Shown here: positions 1 through 6,266 of the stretch, piece by piece | Position numbering within the stretch: the first letter of the stretch is position 1 | How the letters are laid out: the number at the start of each line of letters is the position of its first letter | Assembly (NCBI GenBank): GCA_002360295.1 | Contig: DEQI01000044.1 | Coordinates: forward strand, 7,953-15,789 | From: Planococcaceae bacterium UBA3370 | Lineage (GTDB): Bacteria > Bacillota > Bacilli > Bacillales_A > Planococcaceae | DNA: 7,837 bases | Reading direction: 5' to 3' | Made by a program: the position numbers and the translations under genes | The notes under the pieces: generated by a model | Seen by the model: the letters and a program-made list of their open reading frames with translations, nothing else | Database searches by the model: none | Told to the model about the DNA's origin: nothing

Positions 1-972
1 GATCAGCCTGTAAAGCTTTCCTATATGGGGCCAATGTTCCGCTATGAACGTCAGCAAGCTGGCCGCTATCGTCAATTCGTGCAGTTTGGTGTAGAAGCAA
101 TTGGTTCAGCTGATCCAGCAATCGACGCAGAAGTGATTGCACTAGCAATGGATATTTACGGTACGATGGGATTAAAAGATTTAAAACTCGTGATTAATTC
201 ACTTGGAGATAAAGAAACTCGACAAGCACACCGCGAGGCACTGATTAAACATTTTGAGCCAAGTATCGATGAGTTTTGCTCGGATTGTAAAAAACGTTTA
301 GAAAAAAATCCATTACGTATATTAGATTGCAAAGTGGACCGTGAGCATCCATTAATGGCGTCTGCTCCAGCGTTAACAGATTATTTAACAGATGTTTCAG
401 CAGACTATTTTACAAAAGTAAAAATGTACTTAGATACATTAGGCATCCCATATGAAGTGGATCCAAATTTAGTACGCGGATTAGATTATTACAATCATAC
501 AGCGTTTGAAATTATGTCGACAGCTTCTGGCTTCGGTGCCATTACTACATTATGTGGCGGAGGTCGCTACAACGGTTTAGTAGAGGATATTGGTGGACCA
601 GATATGCCGGGTATTGGCTTTGCTTTATCTATTGAGCGTTTACTTCTAGCACTGGAAGCAGAAAAAGTATCATTAGATATCCAAGATGGTCTAGATATTT
701 TTGTCGTAGCAATGGGAGATGAAGCAAAAGGTAAAGCAGTTGAATTACTAAGCTCATTCCGTGCGAAAGGCATTTCTGCTGATATGGATTATATTGATCG
801 CAAAATGAAAGCTCAAATGAAAGCAGCAGATCGCCAAGGAGCTAAATTTGTCATCGTTTTAGGTGAAACAGAGCTTGAAGAAGCAGCTGTAAATGTGAAA
901 GAAATGGAAACAGGCAATCAAGAAAAAGTACCGTTCCACGATTTAGTGAACTACTTGCTTGAACATAAATAA
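1..972 (+). CDS. hisS: Histidyl-tRNA synthetase, C-terminal part (5' end outside window)
   Basis: Class II aminoacyl-tRNA synthetase that charges tRNA-His with histidine in the cytoplasm. The frame is open from base 1, so 323 residues are visible; the family is about 420-430 long in Bacillales, so roughly the first 100 residues (motif 1) are missing upstream. Visible in order: motif 2 ([17 protein letters not shown], fragment residues 10-26), the histidine-binding signature [14 protein letters not shown] (157-170), the glycine-rich [11 protein letters not shown] segment, motif 3 around [16 protein letters not shown], and the C-terminal anticodon-binding domain (about the last 95 residues). 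Translation ends at TAA 970-972. aspS starts 24 bp later with no terminator between, so the two are very probably co-transcribed, as in B. subtilis. Any T-box leader would lie upstream, outside the window. Nothing suggests a broken gene; the truncation is the window edge. Confidence 0.97.
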   Translation, partial: DQPVKLSYMGPMFRYERQQAGRYRQFVQFGVEAIGSADPAIDAEVIALAMDIYGTMGLKDLKLVINSLGDKETRQAHREALIKHFEPSIDEFCSDCKKRLEKNPLRILDCKVDREHPLMASAPALTDYLTDVSADYFTKVKMYLDTLGIPYEVDPNLVRGLDYYNHTAFEIMSTASGFGAITTLCGGGRYNGLVEDIGGPDMPGIGFALSIERLLLALEAEKVSLDIQDGLDIFVVAMGDEAKGKAVELLSSFRAKGISADMDYIDRKMKAQMKAADRQGAKFVIVLGETELEEAAVNVKEMETGNQEKVPFHDLVNYLLEHK

Positions 973-996
973 GAAACAACATTGGAGGAACAAACT

Positions 997-2769
997 ATGG
1001 CACAAAGAACACATGCTTGTGGTGAAGTAAACGAACAACACCAAGGTGAAGAAGTCGTATTAAAAGGTTGGGTACAAAAGCGCCGTGATTTAGGCGGACT
1101 TATTTTCGTAGATATGCGTGACCGTACAGGGATTGTACAAATTGTTTTCGGCGATGAGGCTCCTGAAGCACTTGCTACAGCTGAAAAAATTCGTAATGAA
1201 TATGTGATTGAAGTAGCAGGGAAAGTAGTACTACGCCAAGAAGGGCAAATCAATCCAAACCTTAAAACAGGTAAAATTGAAGTCATTGCTTCGTCATTAA
1301 CTATTATTAATGAAGCGAAAAACCCTCCATTTGCAATTGAAAATAATACAGATATTGCAGAGGATTTACGTTTAAAATATCGTTATTTAGATTTACGTCG
1401 TCCGGTCATGTTTGACACATTTAAAATGCGTTCAGACGTTACGCGTACAATTCGTAACTTTTTACAAAATGAAGGCTTCTTAGAAGTAGAAACACCTATT
1501 TTAACGAAATCAACACCAGAAGGGGCACGTGACTATTTAGTACCTTCTCGTGTACACGAAGGTGAATTTTATGCATTACCACAATCACCACAGCTGTTTA
1601 AGCAATTATTAATGGTTTCAGGTTTCGAAAAGTATTTCCAAATTGCACGCTGCTTCCGTGATGAAGATTTACGTGCTGACCGTCAACCTGAATTTACACA
1701 AGTGGATATTGAAACGTCATTTATGACAATGGATGAAATCATTGCGATGAATGAACGTTTAATCCAACAAGTAATGCGTGACGTTAAAGGGGTAGAAGTA
1801 GAAGCACCATTCCAACGCATGAGCTATAAAGAAGCAATGGATCGCTTCGGTTCTGATAAACCGGACGTGCGCTTCGGCTTAGAACTAAAACAGCTATCTG
1901 ACATTGTGAAAGACTCGACATTCGGCGTATTTGCAAACGCAGTAAAAGCAGGCGGCGAAGTAAAAGCGATTAACGTTAAAGGCGCAGCTGATCAATATTC
2001 TCGTAAAGATATTGATGCTTTAGGCGAATATGCAGGACGCTACGGGGCAAAAGGTCTTGCTTGGTTAAAAGTAACAGCAGAAGGCTTAAATGGTCCAATT
2101 GCAAAATTCTTTGAAGGTGAAGCAGCTGCAGCTATTATCGAAGCTACTGAAGCGGAGGCTGGCGACTTACTATTGTTCGTAGCAGACAAAAAATCAGTAG
2201 TCGCAGACGCACTTGGTGCATTACGTTTAAAACTTGGTAAAGAATTAGACTTAATTGACGAATCACGTTTTGCATTTTTATGGATTGTTGATTGGCCATT
2301 ATTTGAATATGATGAAGCAGAAGGTCGCTACTATGCGGCACACCATCCATTTACACGTCCATTCGATGAAGATATCGAGTTAATGAACACGAATCCACAA
2401 GAAGTACGTGCACAAGCATACGACATCGTATTAAATGGTTATGAGCTTGGTGGTGGTTCATTACGTATTTATGAACGCGATTTACAAGAAAAAATGTTTG
2501 AACTTTTAGGTTTCACTCAAGAAGAAGCAAAAGCACAGTTCGGTTTCTTACTAGAAGCGTTTGAATACGGTGTTCCTCCACATGGTGGATTAGCATTTGG
2601 TCTTGACCGCTTTGTGATGTTACTTGCAGGACGCACAAACTTACGTGATACAATTGCATTCCCGAAAACTGCATCAGCAAGCTGTTTATTAACATCTGCT
2701 CCATCTTCGGTATCAGATGCACAATTAACAGAGTTAAGCTTAGCTGTCACTGCAAAAAAAGAACAGTAA
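997..2769 (+). CDS. aspS: Aspartyl-tRNA synthetase
   Basis: Bacterial-type class II AspRS, 590 aa (usual length about 590), which attaches aspartate to tRNA-Asp in the cytoplasm. The start is ATG 997, 8 nt after GGAGG (984-988); a TTG at 982 in the same frame lies on the ribosome binding site and is rejected. Domains: N-terminal OB-fold anticodon-binding domain (about 1-105, with [20 protein letters not shown]), the catalytic core opening with [20 protein letters not shown] (161-180), the aspartate-site QSPQLFKQ (196-203), motif 2 with [20 protein letters not shown] (220-239), the bacterial GAD insertion (about 290-420), and motif 3 [10 protein letters not shown] (530-539, ATP-binding Arg538). 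It follows hisS closely and is followed by a strong terminator, then the 6S RNA gene. It is complete with no odd features. Whether it is discriminating or also makes Asp-tRNA-Asn cannot be decided from sequence alone. Confidence 0.98.
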   Translation: MAQRTHACGEVNEQHQGEEVVLKGWVQKRRDLGGLIFVDMRDRTGIVQIVFGDEAPEALATAEKIRNEYVIEVAGKVVLRQEGQINPNLKTGKIEVIASSLTIINEAKNPPFAIENNTDIAEDLRLKYRYLDLRRPVMFDTFKMRSDVTRTIRNFLQNEGFLEVETPILTKSTPEGARDYLVPSRVHEGEFYALPQSPQLFKQLLMVSGFEKYFQIARCFRDEDLRADRQPEFTQVDIETSFMTMDEIIAMNERLIQQVMRDVKGVEVEAPFQRMSYKEAMDRFGSDKPDVRFGLELKQLSDIVKDSTFGVFANAVKAGGEVKAINVKGAADQYSRKDIDALGEYAGRYGAKGLAWLKVTAEGLNGPIAKFFEGEAAAAIIEATEAEAGDLLLFVADKKSVVADALGALRLKLGKELDLIDESRFAFLWIVDWPLFEYDEAEGRYYAAHHPFTRPFDEDIELMNTNPQEVRAQAYDIVLNGYELGGGSLRIYERDLQEKMFELLGFTQEEAKAQFGFLLEAFEYGVPPHGGLAFGLDRFVMLLAGRTNLRDTIAFPKTASASCLLTSAPSSVSDAQLTELSLAVTAKKEQ

Positions 2770-2777
2770 TAGTCGTT

Positions 2778-2824
2778 AGAGGTGTCTTGAAAGCATCAAG
2801 CTTTCAGGGTGCCTCTTTCCTTTT
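2778..2824 (+). terminator. Rho-independent terminator of hisS-aspS
   Basis: A 17-bp stem (2778-2794 with 2800-2816) closes a 5-nt ATCAA loop. All positions pair, four of them as G-U wobbles, and TTCCTTTT follows. It lies 8 bp after the aspS stop and separates the synthetase operon from the 6S RNA gene. Confidence 0.93.
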
Positions 2825-2915
2825 GGACATAAATAATACATGTCCATATGAATAAGAATTTTGTCGAAAAAACGGTTGAGAAAATAAAAAAATTTAATAT
2901 TTCGCAAATATTTAA

Positions 2916-2944
2916 TTGAAAATTCTGAATACTAGTGTTAGAAT
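2916..2944 (+). promoter_or_regulatory. Sigma-A promoter of the 6S RNA gene
   Basis: TTGAAA (2916-2921), a 17-bp spacer, then TAGAAT (2939-2944) preceded by TG at 2936-2937, i.e. an extended -10. The predicted start, about 7 nt after the -10, is near 2951. This coincides with the 5' strand of the 6S closing stem, so promoter and RNA support each other. The DNA just upstream of the -35 is very AT-rich, which would suit an UP-element. Confidence 0.85.
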
Positions 2945-2950
2945 ATGTTT

Positions 2951-3153
2951 AACGCGAATCCTGAACTGTACGTTTCCTAATTGTACCTGTATAGTTTTGA
3001 CCGAACACTATTACATTGGGAGTCTTAATCTCATTAACAGCAAACATGCCCCATTTGTAGCGGGACGTTTAAAGTAATGATGCGGGCACCCCCTTGCTAG
3101 AGCGTGGGTTCAAAACAATAGTTATGCTATAACGGCATATTCGGGATTCGTTT
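2951..3153 (+). ncRNA. ssrS: 6S RNA (bsrA / 6S-1 type, ssrS)
   Basis: 6S RNA mimics an open promoter and sequesters the sigma-A RNA polymerase holoenzyme, mostly in stationary phase; on outgrowth the polymerase uses it as template for a short pRNA and is released. The ends form an 11-bp closing stem (2955-2965 with 3140-3150, one G-U). Inside are blocks I recognise from Bacillus 6S-1: TTTTGACCGAACAC (2995-3008), CAGCAAACATGCC, CATTTGTAGCGGGA, GTTTAAAGTAATGATG and CAAAACAATAGTTATGCTA. The pRNA template AGTTTTGACCGAAC (2993-3006) would give a minus-strand product starting GUUCGGUC near 3006, as in B. subtilis 6S-1 from memory. The length of about 200 nt fits the family. Its position directly after aspS is the bsrA position in B. 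subtilis. Exact ends are inferred from the stem and promoter; processing may trim them. Confidence 0.95.
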
Positions 3154-3167
3154 CATAAAGATTGCTT

Positions 3168-3195
3168 AAAAGTCATTGAAAAATGGCTTTTTTTT
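3168..3195 (+). terminator. Terminator of the 6S RNA gene
   Basis: AAAAGTCATT (3168-3177) pairs with AATGGCTTTT (3182-3191) across a GAAA tetraloop, 10 bp with one wobble. Four further T residues follow, giving an 8-T run in total. The stem is A/U-rich but the tract is long. The primary 6S transcript would end here, about 40 nt beyond the mature 3' end. Confidence 0.85.
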
Positions 3196-3340
3196 GTGGG
3201 GAGATCATGAATGGTAATTGTCATTCTTTAATTGTAGGGACTCCTAGGTGATTAGCGTGCCTGCTGTAACGGAGTTGTATCATTTTGTTTTTATCGGGAT
3301 TTATGCTCATGCGAAAAGTTATAAAATACCATGAATTAAT
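3196..3340. other. Gene-free stretch with a nested hairpin
   Basis: No credible gene lies between the 6S terminator and the gntR promoter. The one structured element is an imperfect nested inverted repeat at 3240-3275: ACTCC with GGAGT outside, and TTAGC (3252-3256) with GCTGTAA (3263-3269, one bulged G) inside, around a 6-nt loop. A T-rich stretch follows (3281-3295). A 14-codon reading frame at 3207-3251 starts with ATG shortly after GGGGAG but resembles nothing I know. Confidence 0.4.
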
Positions 3341-3368
3341 TTGTATTTTCTGAATATTGTATTATAAT
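3341..3368 (+). promoter_or_regulatory. Promoter of the gntR-ptsHI operon
   Basis: TTGTAT (3341-3346), a 16-bp spacer and a consensus TATAAT (3363-3368). The predicted start near 3375 gives an 80-nt leader before the gntR start codon. The -10 box is overlapped by the operator that follows, a layout expected for repression by blocking polymerase. Confidence 0.75.
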
Positions 3369-3387
3369 TGGTATAGACAACTATACC
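3367..3387. promoter_or_regulatory. dre-type operator (NagR/DasR-like) with overlapping palindrome
   Basis: ATTGGTATAGACAACT (3367-3382) agrees at 12 of 16 positions with the DasR/NagR consensus ACTGGTCTAGACCAGT as I know it. Shifted by 4 bp, the same bases form a second, perfect 18-bp inverted repeat, GGTATAGACAACTATACC (3370-3387, 7-bp arms, 4-nt spacer). Both overlap the -10 box and start site of the gntR promoter, implying that the NagR-like protein encoded downstream represses its own operon. Binding is inferred, not shown. Confidence 0.75.
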
Positions 3388-3439
3388 GACAAATCGATAG
3401 TTTACTAATTTAATAAAATGGTTGTTACAATGACGCGAT

Positions 3440-3447
3440 AAGGAAGG
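3440..3447 (+). promoter_or_regulatory. Ribosome binding site that decides the gntR start
   Basis: AAGGAAGG ends at 3447, inside the first in-frame GTG (3447-3449), so that codon cannot use it. The second GTG (3456-3458) sits 8 nt downstream at ideal spacing and is taken as the start. Confidence 0.7.
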
Positions 3448-3455
3448 TGCACCGC

Positions 3456-4178
3456 GTGTTAGACAAAAATTCTCGTACGCCAATCTATATCCAAATTGAA
3501 GATATTATTAAGCAACGAATTTATTTAGAAGAGTACAAAATAGGTGAGAACATTCCATCTGAACGTGAACTATCCATGCAATTTGATGTGAGCCGTATGA
3601 CGGTAAGGCAAGCCATTACGAGCTTAGTGAATAGTGGTTTACTATATCGTGAAAAAGGGAGAGGTACTTTTGTAGCTAATCCAAAATTAGAGCAGGTTTT
3701 AATTGGGCTAACAGGCTTTACTGAAGATATGCGGGCTAGAGGTCTGGAGCCAAGTAACAAAGTACTAAGGTTTGAAAAAATTATCCCCCCTGCTGATATA
3801 GCAAGTGATTTAATGCTTGAACGGGACGAAGAGGTTTTCTTTGTTGTACGAATACGAAGTGCAGATCATAAGCCAATGGCAATTGAAAGGTCTTATATAC
3901 CTGTAAAAATCTATCCTGAATTAGATGAAAAGAAAAGTATGGGGTCGCTTTATGCATTAATTGAAGCGAAATATCATCAGAAAATCGGGAATGCCATTCA
4001 GCAAATGGAAGCAGCGACTGTAGCGAAAGAAGATAGTAAGTATTTACAATTAAATGCGACAGCTCCTGTATTAATCATTAAGCGAATTAGTTACTTAAGC
4101 GATGGTTATCCATTTGAACTCGTAACAAGTACGTATCGTGCGGATCGTTACAAATTTATTTGTGAAATCAAAAGGTGA
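3456..4178 (+). CDS. nagR: GntR/HutC-family repressor, NagR-like
   Basis: 240-aa transcription factor closely resembling B. subtilis NagR (YvoA), which senses GlcNAc-6-P or GlcN-6-P and derepresses amino-sugar genes. An N-terminal winged helix-turn-helix spans about residues 9-75: IPSERELSMQFDVSRMTVRQ (33-52) is the helix pair, GLLYREKGRGTF (61-72) the wing. The UTRA ligand domain (about 90-236) begins at LTGFTEDMRARGLEPS and includes PMAIERSYIP and the C-terminal FELVTSTYRADRYKF strand, both NagR-like. The GTG start at 3456 was chosen over GTG 3447 because the latter overlaps the ribosome binding site. It is first in its operon, with ptsH 69 bp downstream and no terminator between. A dre-like operator covers its promoter and two more precede the PTS IIB gene, which supports an amino-sugar or chitooligosaccharide role. 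The effector is inferred by family; a regulator of a related sugar is possible. Confidence 0.85.
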   Translation: MLDKNSRTPIYIQIEDIIKQRIYLEEYKIGENIPSERELSMQFDVSRMTVRQAITSLVNSGLLYREKGRGTFVANPKLEQVLIGLTGFTEDMRARGLEPSNKVLRFEKIIPPADIASDLMLERDEEVFFVVRIRSADHKPMAIERSYIPVKIYPELDEKKSMGSLYALIEAKYHQKIGNAIQQMEAATVAKEDSKYLQLNATAPVLIIKRISYLSDGYPFELVTSTYRADRYKFICEIKR

Positions 4179-4232
4179 TTATATGCCTGCTTAATTTGAA
4201 AATTGTTAAAACAAATGATTTTTGAGTATTCC

Positions 4233-4240
4233 AAGGGGGA
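4233..4240 (+). promoter_or_regulatory. Ribosome binding site of ptsH
   Basis: AAGGGGGA lies 7 nt before ATG 4248. It fixes the HPr start there. A TTG at 4203 in the same frame would add 15 residues foreign to HPr, and the nearer ATG at 4243 is out of frame. Confidence 0.8.
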
Positions 4241-4247
4241 AAATGAA

Positions 4248-4517
4248 ATGGAAAAGACATTTAAAATCACGGTAGCAGAAGGGTTACATGCTAGACCAGC
4301 AGCATTATTAGTATCTGCGGTCATGCCTTTTAATTCTGAGGTACAGTTAACGTATAATGAGAAAACGGTCAATATGAAGTCGATAATGGGCGTAATGGCA
4401 CAAGGCATTACGCCAGGGGGCGAAGTCATTATTTCTGCAAATGGGGAAGATGCTGATGATTTAATGAAGGCGGTCACGGAAGTTATTATTGGCAAAGGAC
4501 TAGGTGTAGAATGCTAG
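4248..4517 (+). CDS. ptsH: Phosphocarrier protein HPr
   Basis: Cytoplasmic phosphocarrier of the PEP:sugar phosphotransferase system, passing phosphate from enzyme I to sugar-specific EIIA domains. At 89 aa it has normal HPr length. The active-site segment GLHARPAALLV holds the phosphoryl-accepting His14 (His15 of B. subtilis) with Arg16-Pro17. The regulatory segment VNMKSIMGVMAQGI holds Ser45 (Ser46 of B. subtilis), the HPr kinase target, with the conserved Met/Ile/Gly surface used for CcpA contact. It is therefore a canonical HPr able to serve both transport and catabolite control, unlike Crh, which lacks the histidine. Its stop overlaps the ptsI start (ATGCTAG, 4511-4517), implying translational coupling. 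It lies in the gntR transcript; I see no convincing separate promoter in the 69-bp gap. Confidence 0.97.
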   Translation: MEKTFKITVAEGLHARPAALLVSAVMPFNSEVQLTYNEKTVNMKSIMGVMAQGITPGGEVIISANGEDADDLMKAVTEVIIGKGLGVEC

Positions 4518-6223
4518 AGTTACAAGGAATCGCTGCTTCTAGCGGAATTGCCATTGCACATGCCTTCTGCTTTGTTGAGCCTGATTTATCTTTTGTACAG
4601 AAGAAGGTTAAGGATACTCATGCAGAACTAAAACGTTTGCACAGAGCTATTTATAAAGCAAAAGAAGAGCTACAAGAAATCCAAACTATAGCTGAATCGA
4701 AGTTTGGAGAAGAACAAGCAGCTATTTTTGCAGCACATGCGATGTTGCTTGAAGATCCAGAAATACTAACAGCCATCGAAGTGAAAATTGCAAACGGTAA
4801 TAATGCTGAATATGCATTACACAAAGTTTCCCTTATGTACATTGAAATGCTTGAAGGGATGGACAATGCCTATATGCAGGAAAGAGCAGCGGATATTCGT
4901 GATATTTCAAAACGCTTATTAGCTCATTTATTAAATGTGAAAATACCTGATTATAGTAAGATTTCGTCCAATGTCATTATTGTAGCAGAGGATTTAACAC
5001 CATCAATGACAGCTCAGCTAAACACAAAGTATGTAAAAGGGTTGATTACAGATACTGGTGGGAAAACTTCACATTCTGCCATTCTAGCAAGAACAATGGG
5101 TATTCCAGCTGTTGTTGGTACAAAGATGGCAACAAAGCAAATTCAAAATGGAGATAGGATCATTATAGATGGAACAAATGGTCATGTCATAGTCGATCCA
5201 ACAGAAGAAATGGTCGCTTATTTTAACGAAAGACACGTTTCTTACAAAGAGTTAGAGCAACAAATGGCACAATACCGTACGGCTAAAAGTATCAGTGCAG
5301 ATGGTCATGATGTCGAAATCGCAGGAAATATCGGGAAGCCAGAAGATGTAGAGCACGTTTTGATGAATGGGGGAGATGGGATCGGGCTGTTTCGAACTGA
5401 ATTTTTATATATGGACCGACAAGACTTCCCTACTGAGGAAGAACAATTCAATTCTTACAAACAAGTACTGGAAAAAATGAAAGGGAAGCCGGTAGTAATA
5501 CGGACGTTAGATATAGGGGGGGATAAAAACTTACCCTATCTAAAATTACCGTCTGAGGCGAACCCATTTTTAGGATATCGTGCCATACGCCTCTGTTTAC
5601 ATGAGCAACATATGTTCCGAACTCAACTAAGAGCATTATTGCGCGCAAGCATTTTTGGTAATTTGAAAATTATGTTCCCAATGATTGCGACACTTCAAGA
5701 ATTTAGAGAAGCAAAGGATATTTTACTAGCAGAAAAAGAGCGATTAACGAGCGGTGGAATCGCTGTTTCAGACACAATCGAAATTGGACTGATGATTGAA
5801 ATTCCTTCAGCTGCTGTCATTGCCGATTTATTTGCACAAGAGGCCGATTTCTTGTCGATTGGTACGAATGATTTAATTCAATATACGTTAGCTGCAGATC
5901 GAATGAATGAAAATGTAGCGAATTTATATCAACCTTATCACCCTGCGATATTAAGACTTATTAAGATGATTATTGATGCGGGTCATCAACATGGAAAATG
6001 GGTAGGCATGTGCGGTGAAATGGCTAGTGATGAACTAGCTCTCCCGATTTTACTAGCACTTGGGCTTGATGAGTTTTCAATGAATGGATCCTCGATAGTC
6101 AAAACGAGAGCTCAATTGGCGAAATTATCGAGAGAAGAGGCAATACCCCATATTGATCGACTATTAAAGCTACCGACTGCTGATGATGTGGAAGATTATG
6201 TACGAAAGCATTTATTTGTCTAA
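4511..6223 (+). CDS. ptsI: PTS enzyme I (PEP-protein phosphotransferase)
   Basis: First enzyme of the phosphotransferase system: it autophosphorylates with PEP (Mg2+-dependent, dimeric) and phosphorylates HPr. At 570 aa it is the usual length. The N-terminal HPr-binding and phosphohistidine domains (about 1-230) include the swivelling His188 in GGKTSHSAILARTMGIPAVVG (His at SHSAI). The PEP-binding barrel (about 255-570) shows Arg295 in GLFRTEF, Arg331 in RTLDIGGDKN, the PEP-utiliser signature DFLSIGTNDLIQYTLAADR (446-464) and active-site Cys501 in GMCGEMASD. All catalytic residues are present. Its ATG overlaps the ptsH stop by 7 bp. The ribosome binding site is modest (AAAGGA 4494-4499, 11 nt away, or AGGTG 4502-4506, 4 nt away), which fits coupling to ptsH. 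The acetyltransferase follows 43 bp later without a terminator. Confidence 0.97.
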   Translation: MLELQGIAASSGIAIAHAFCFVEPDLSFVQKKVKDTHAELKRLHRAIYKAKEELQEIQTIAESKFGEEQAAIFAAHAMLLEDPEILTAIEVKIANGNNAEYALHKVSLMYIEMLEGMDNAYMQERAADIRDISKRLLAHLLNVKIPDYSKISSNVIIVAEDLTPSMTAQLNTKYVKGLITDTGGKTSHSAILARTMGIPAVVGTKMATKQIQNGDRIIIDGTNGHVIVDPTEEMVAYFNERHVSYKELEQQMAQYRTAKSISADGHDVEIAGNIGKPEDVEHVLMNGGDGIGLFRTEFLYMDRQDFPTEEEQFNSYKQVLEKMKGKPVVIRTLDIGGDKNLPYLKLPSEANPFLGYRAIRLCLHEQHMFRTQLRALLRASIFGNLKIMFPMIATLQEFREAKDILLAEKERLTSGGIAVSDTIEIGLMIEIPSAAVIADLFAQEADFLSIGTNDLIQYTLAADRMNENVANLYQPYHPAILRLIKMIIDAGHQHGKWVGMCGEMASDELALPILLALGLDEFSMNGSSIVKTRAQLAKLSREEAIPHIDRLLKLPTADDVEDYVRKHLFV

Positions 6224-6247
6224 AACTAATAAATCGAGTAATACATG

Positions 6248-6260
6248 AAAGGGGTTGATC
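6248..6260 (+). promoter_or_regulatory. Extended ribosome binding site of the acetyltransferase gene
   Basis: AAAGGGGTTGATC matches the full anti-SD complement (AAGGAGGTGATC) at most positions, not just its core. Its far end is 6 nt from ATG 6267. A TTG at 6255 lies inside the site and is rejected as start. Confidence 0.65.
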
Positions 6261-6266
6261 AATACT

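Noticed and set aside
1..4. Window begins exactly with GATC, suggesting a restriction-fragment clone end
   Set aside because: GATC is frequent and also fits the hisS reading frame; it says nothing about biology.
567..773. Minus-strand open frames inside hisS, aspS, ptsI and the acetyltransferase gene
   Set aside because: They are reverse-strand shadows of well-conserved genes, with no ribosome binding sites and no recognisable protein features.
2848..2919. 23-codon reading frame starting MNKNFVEK between the aspS terminator and the 6S promoter
   Set aside because: It has no ribosome binding site, an A-rich lysine/asparagine composition expected of random AT-rich DNA, and lies after a strong terminator with no promoter of its own.
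3207..3251. 14-codon reading frame MNGNCHSLIVGTPR
   Set aside because: GGGGAG lies only 3 nt upstream of its ATG, too close for good initiation. No promoter is evident and there is no resemblance to a known peptide.
4196..4224. TTGAAA before ptsH as a -35 of a separate ptsHI promoter
   Set aside because: At 16-18 bp downstream there are only T-rich bases with no acceptable -10 hexamer.
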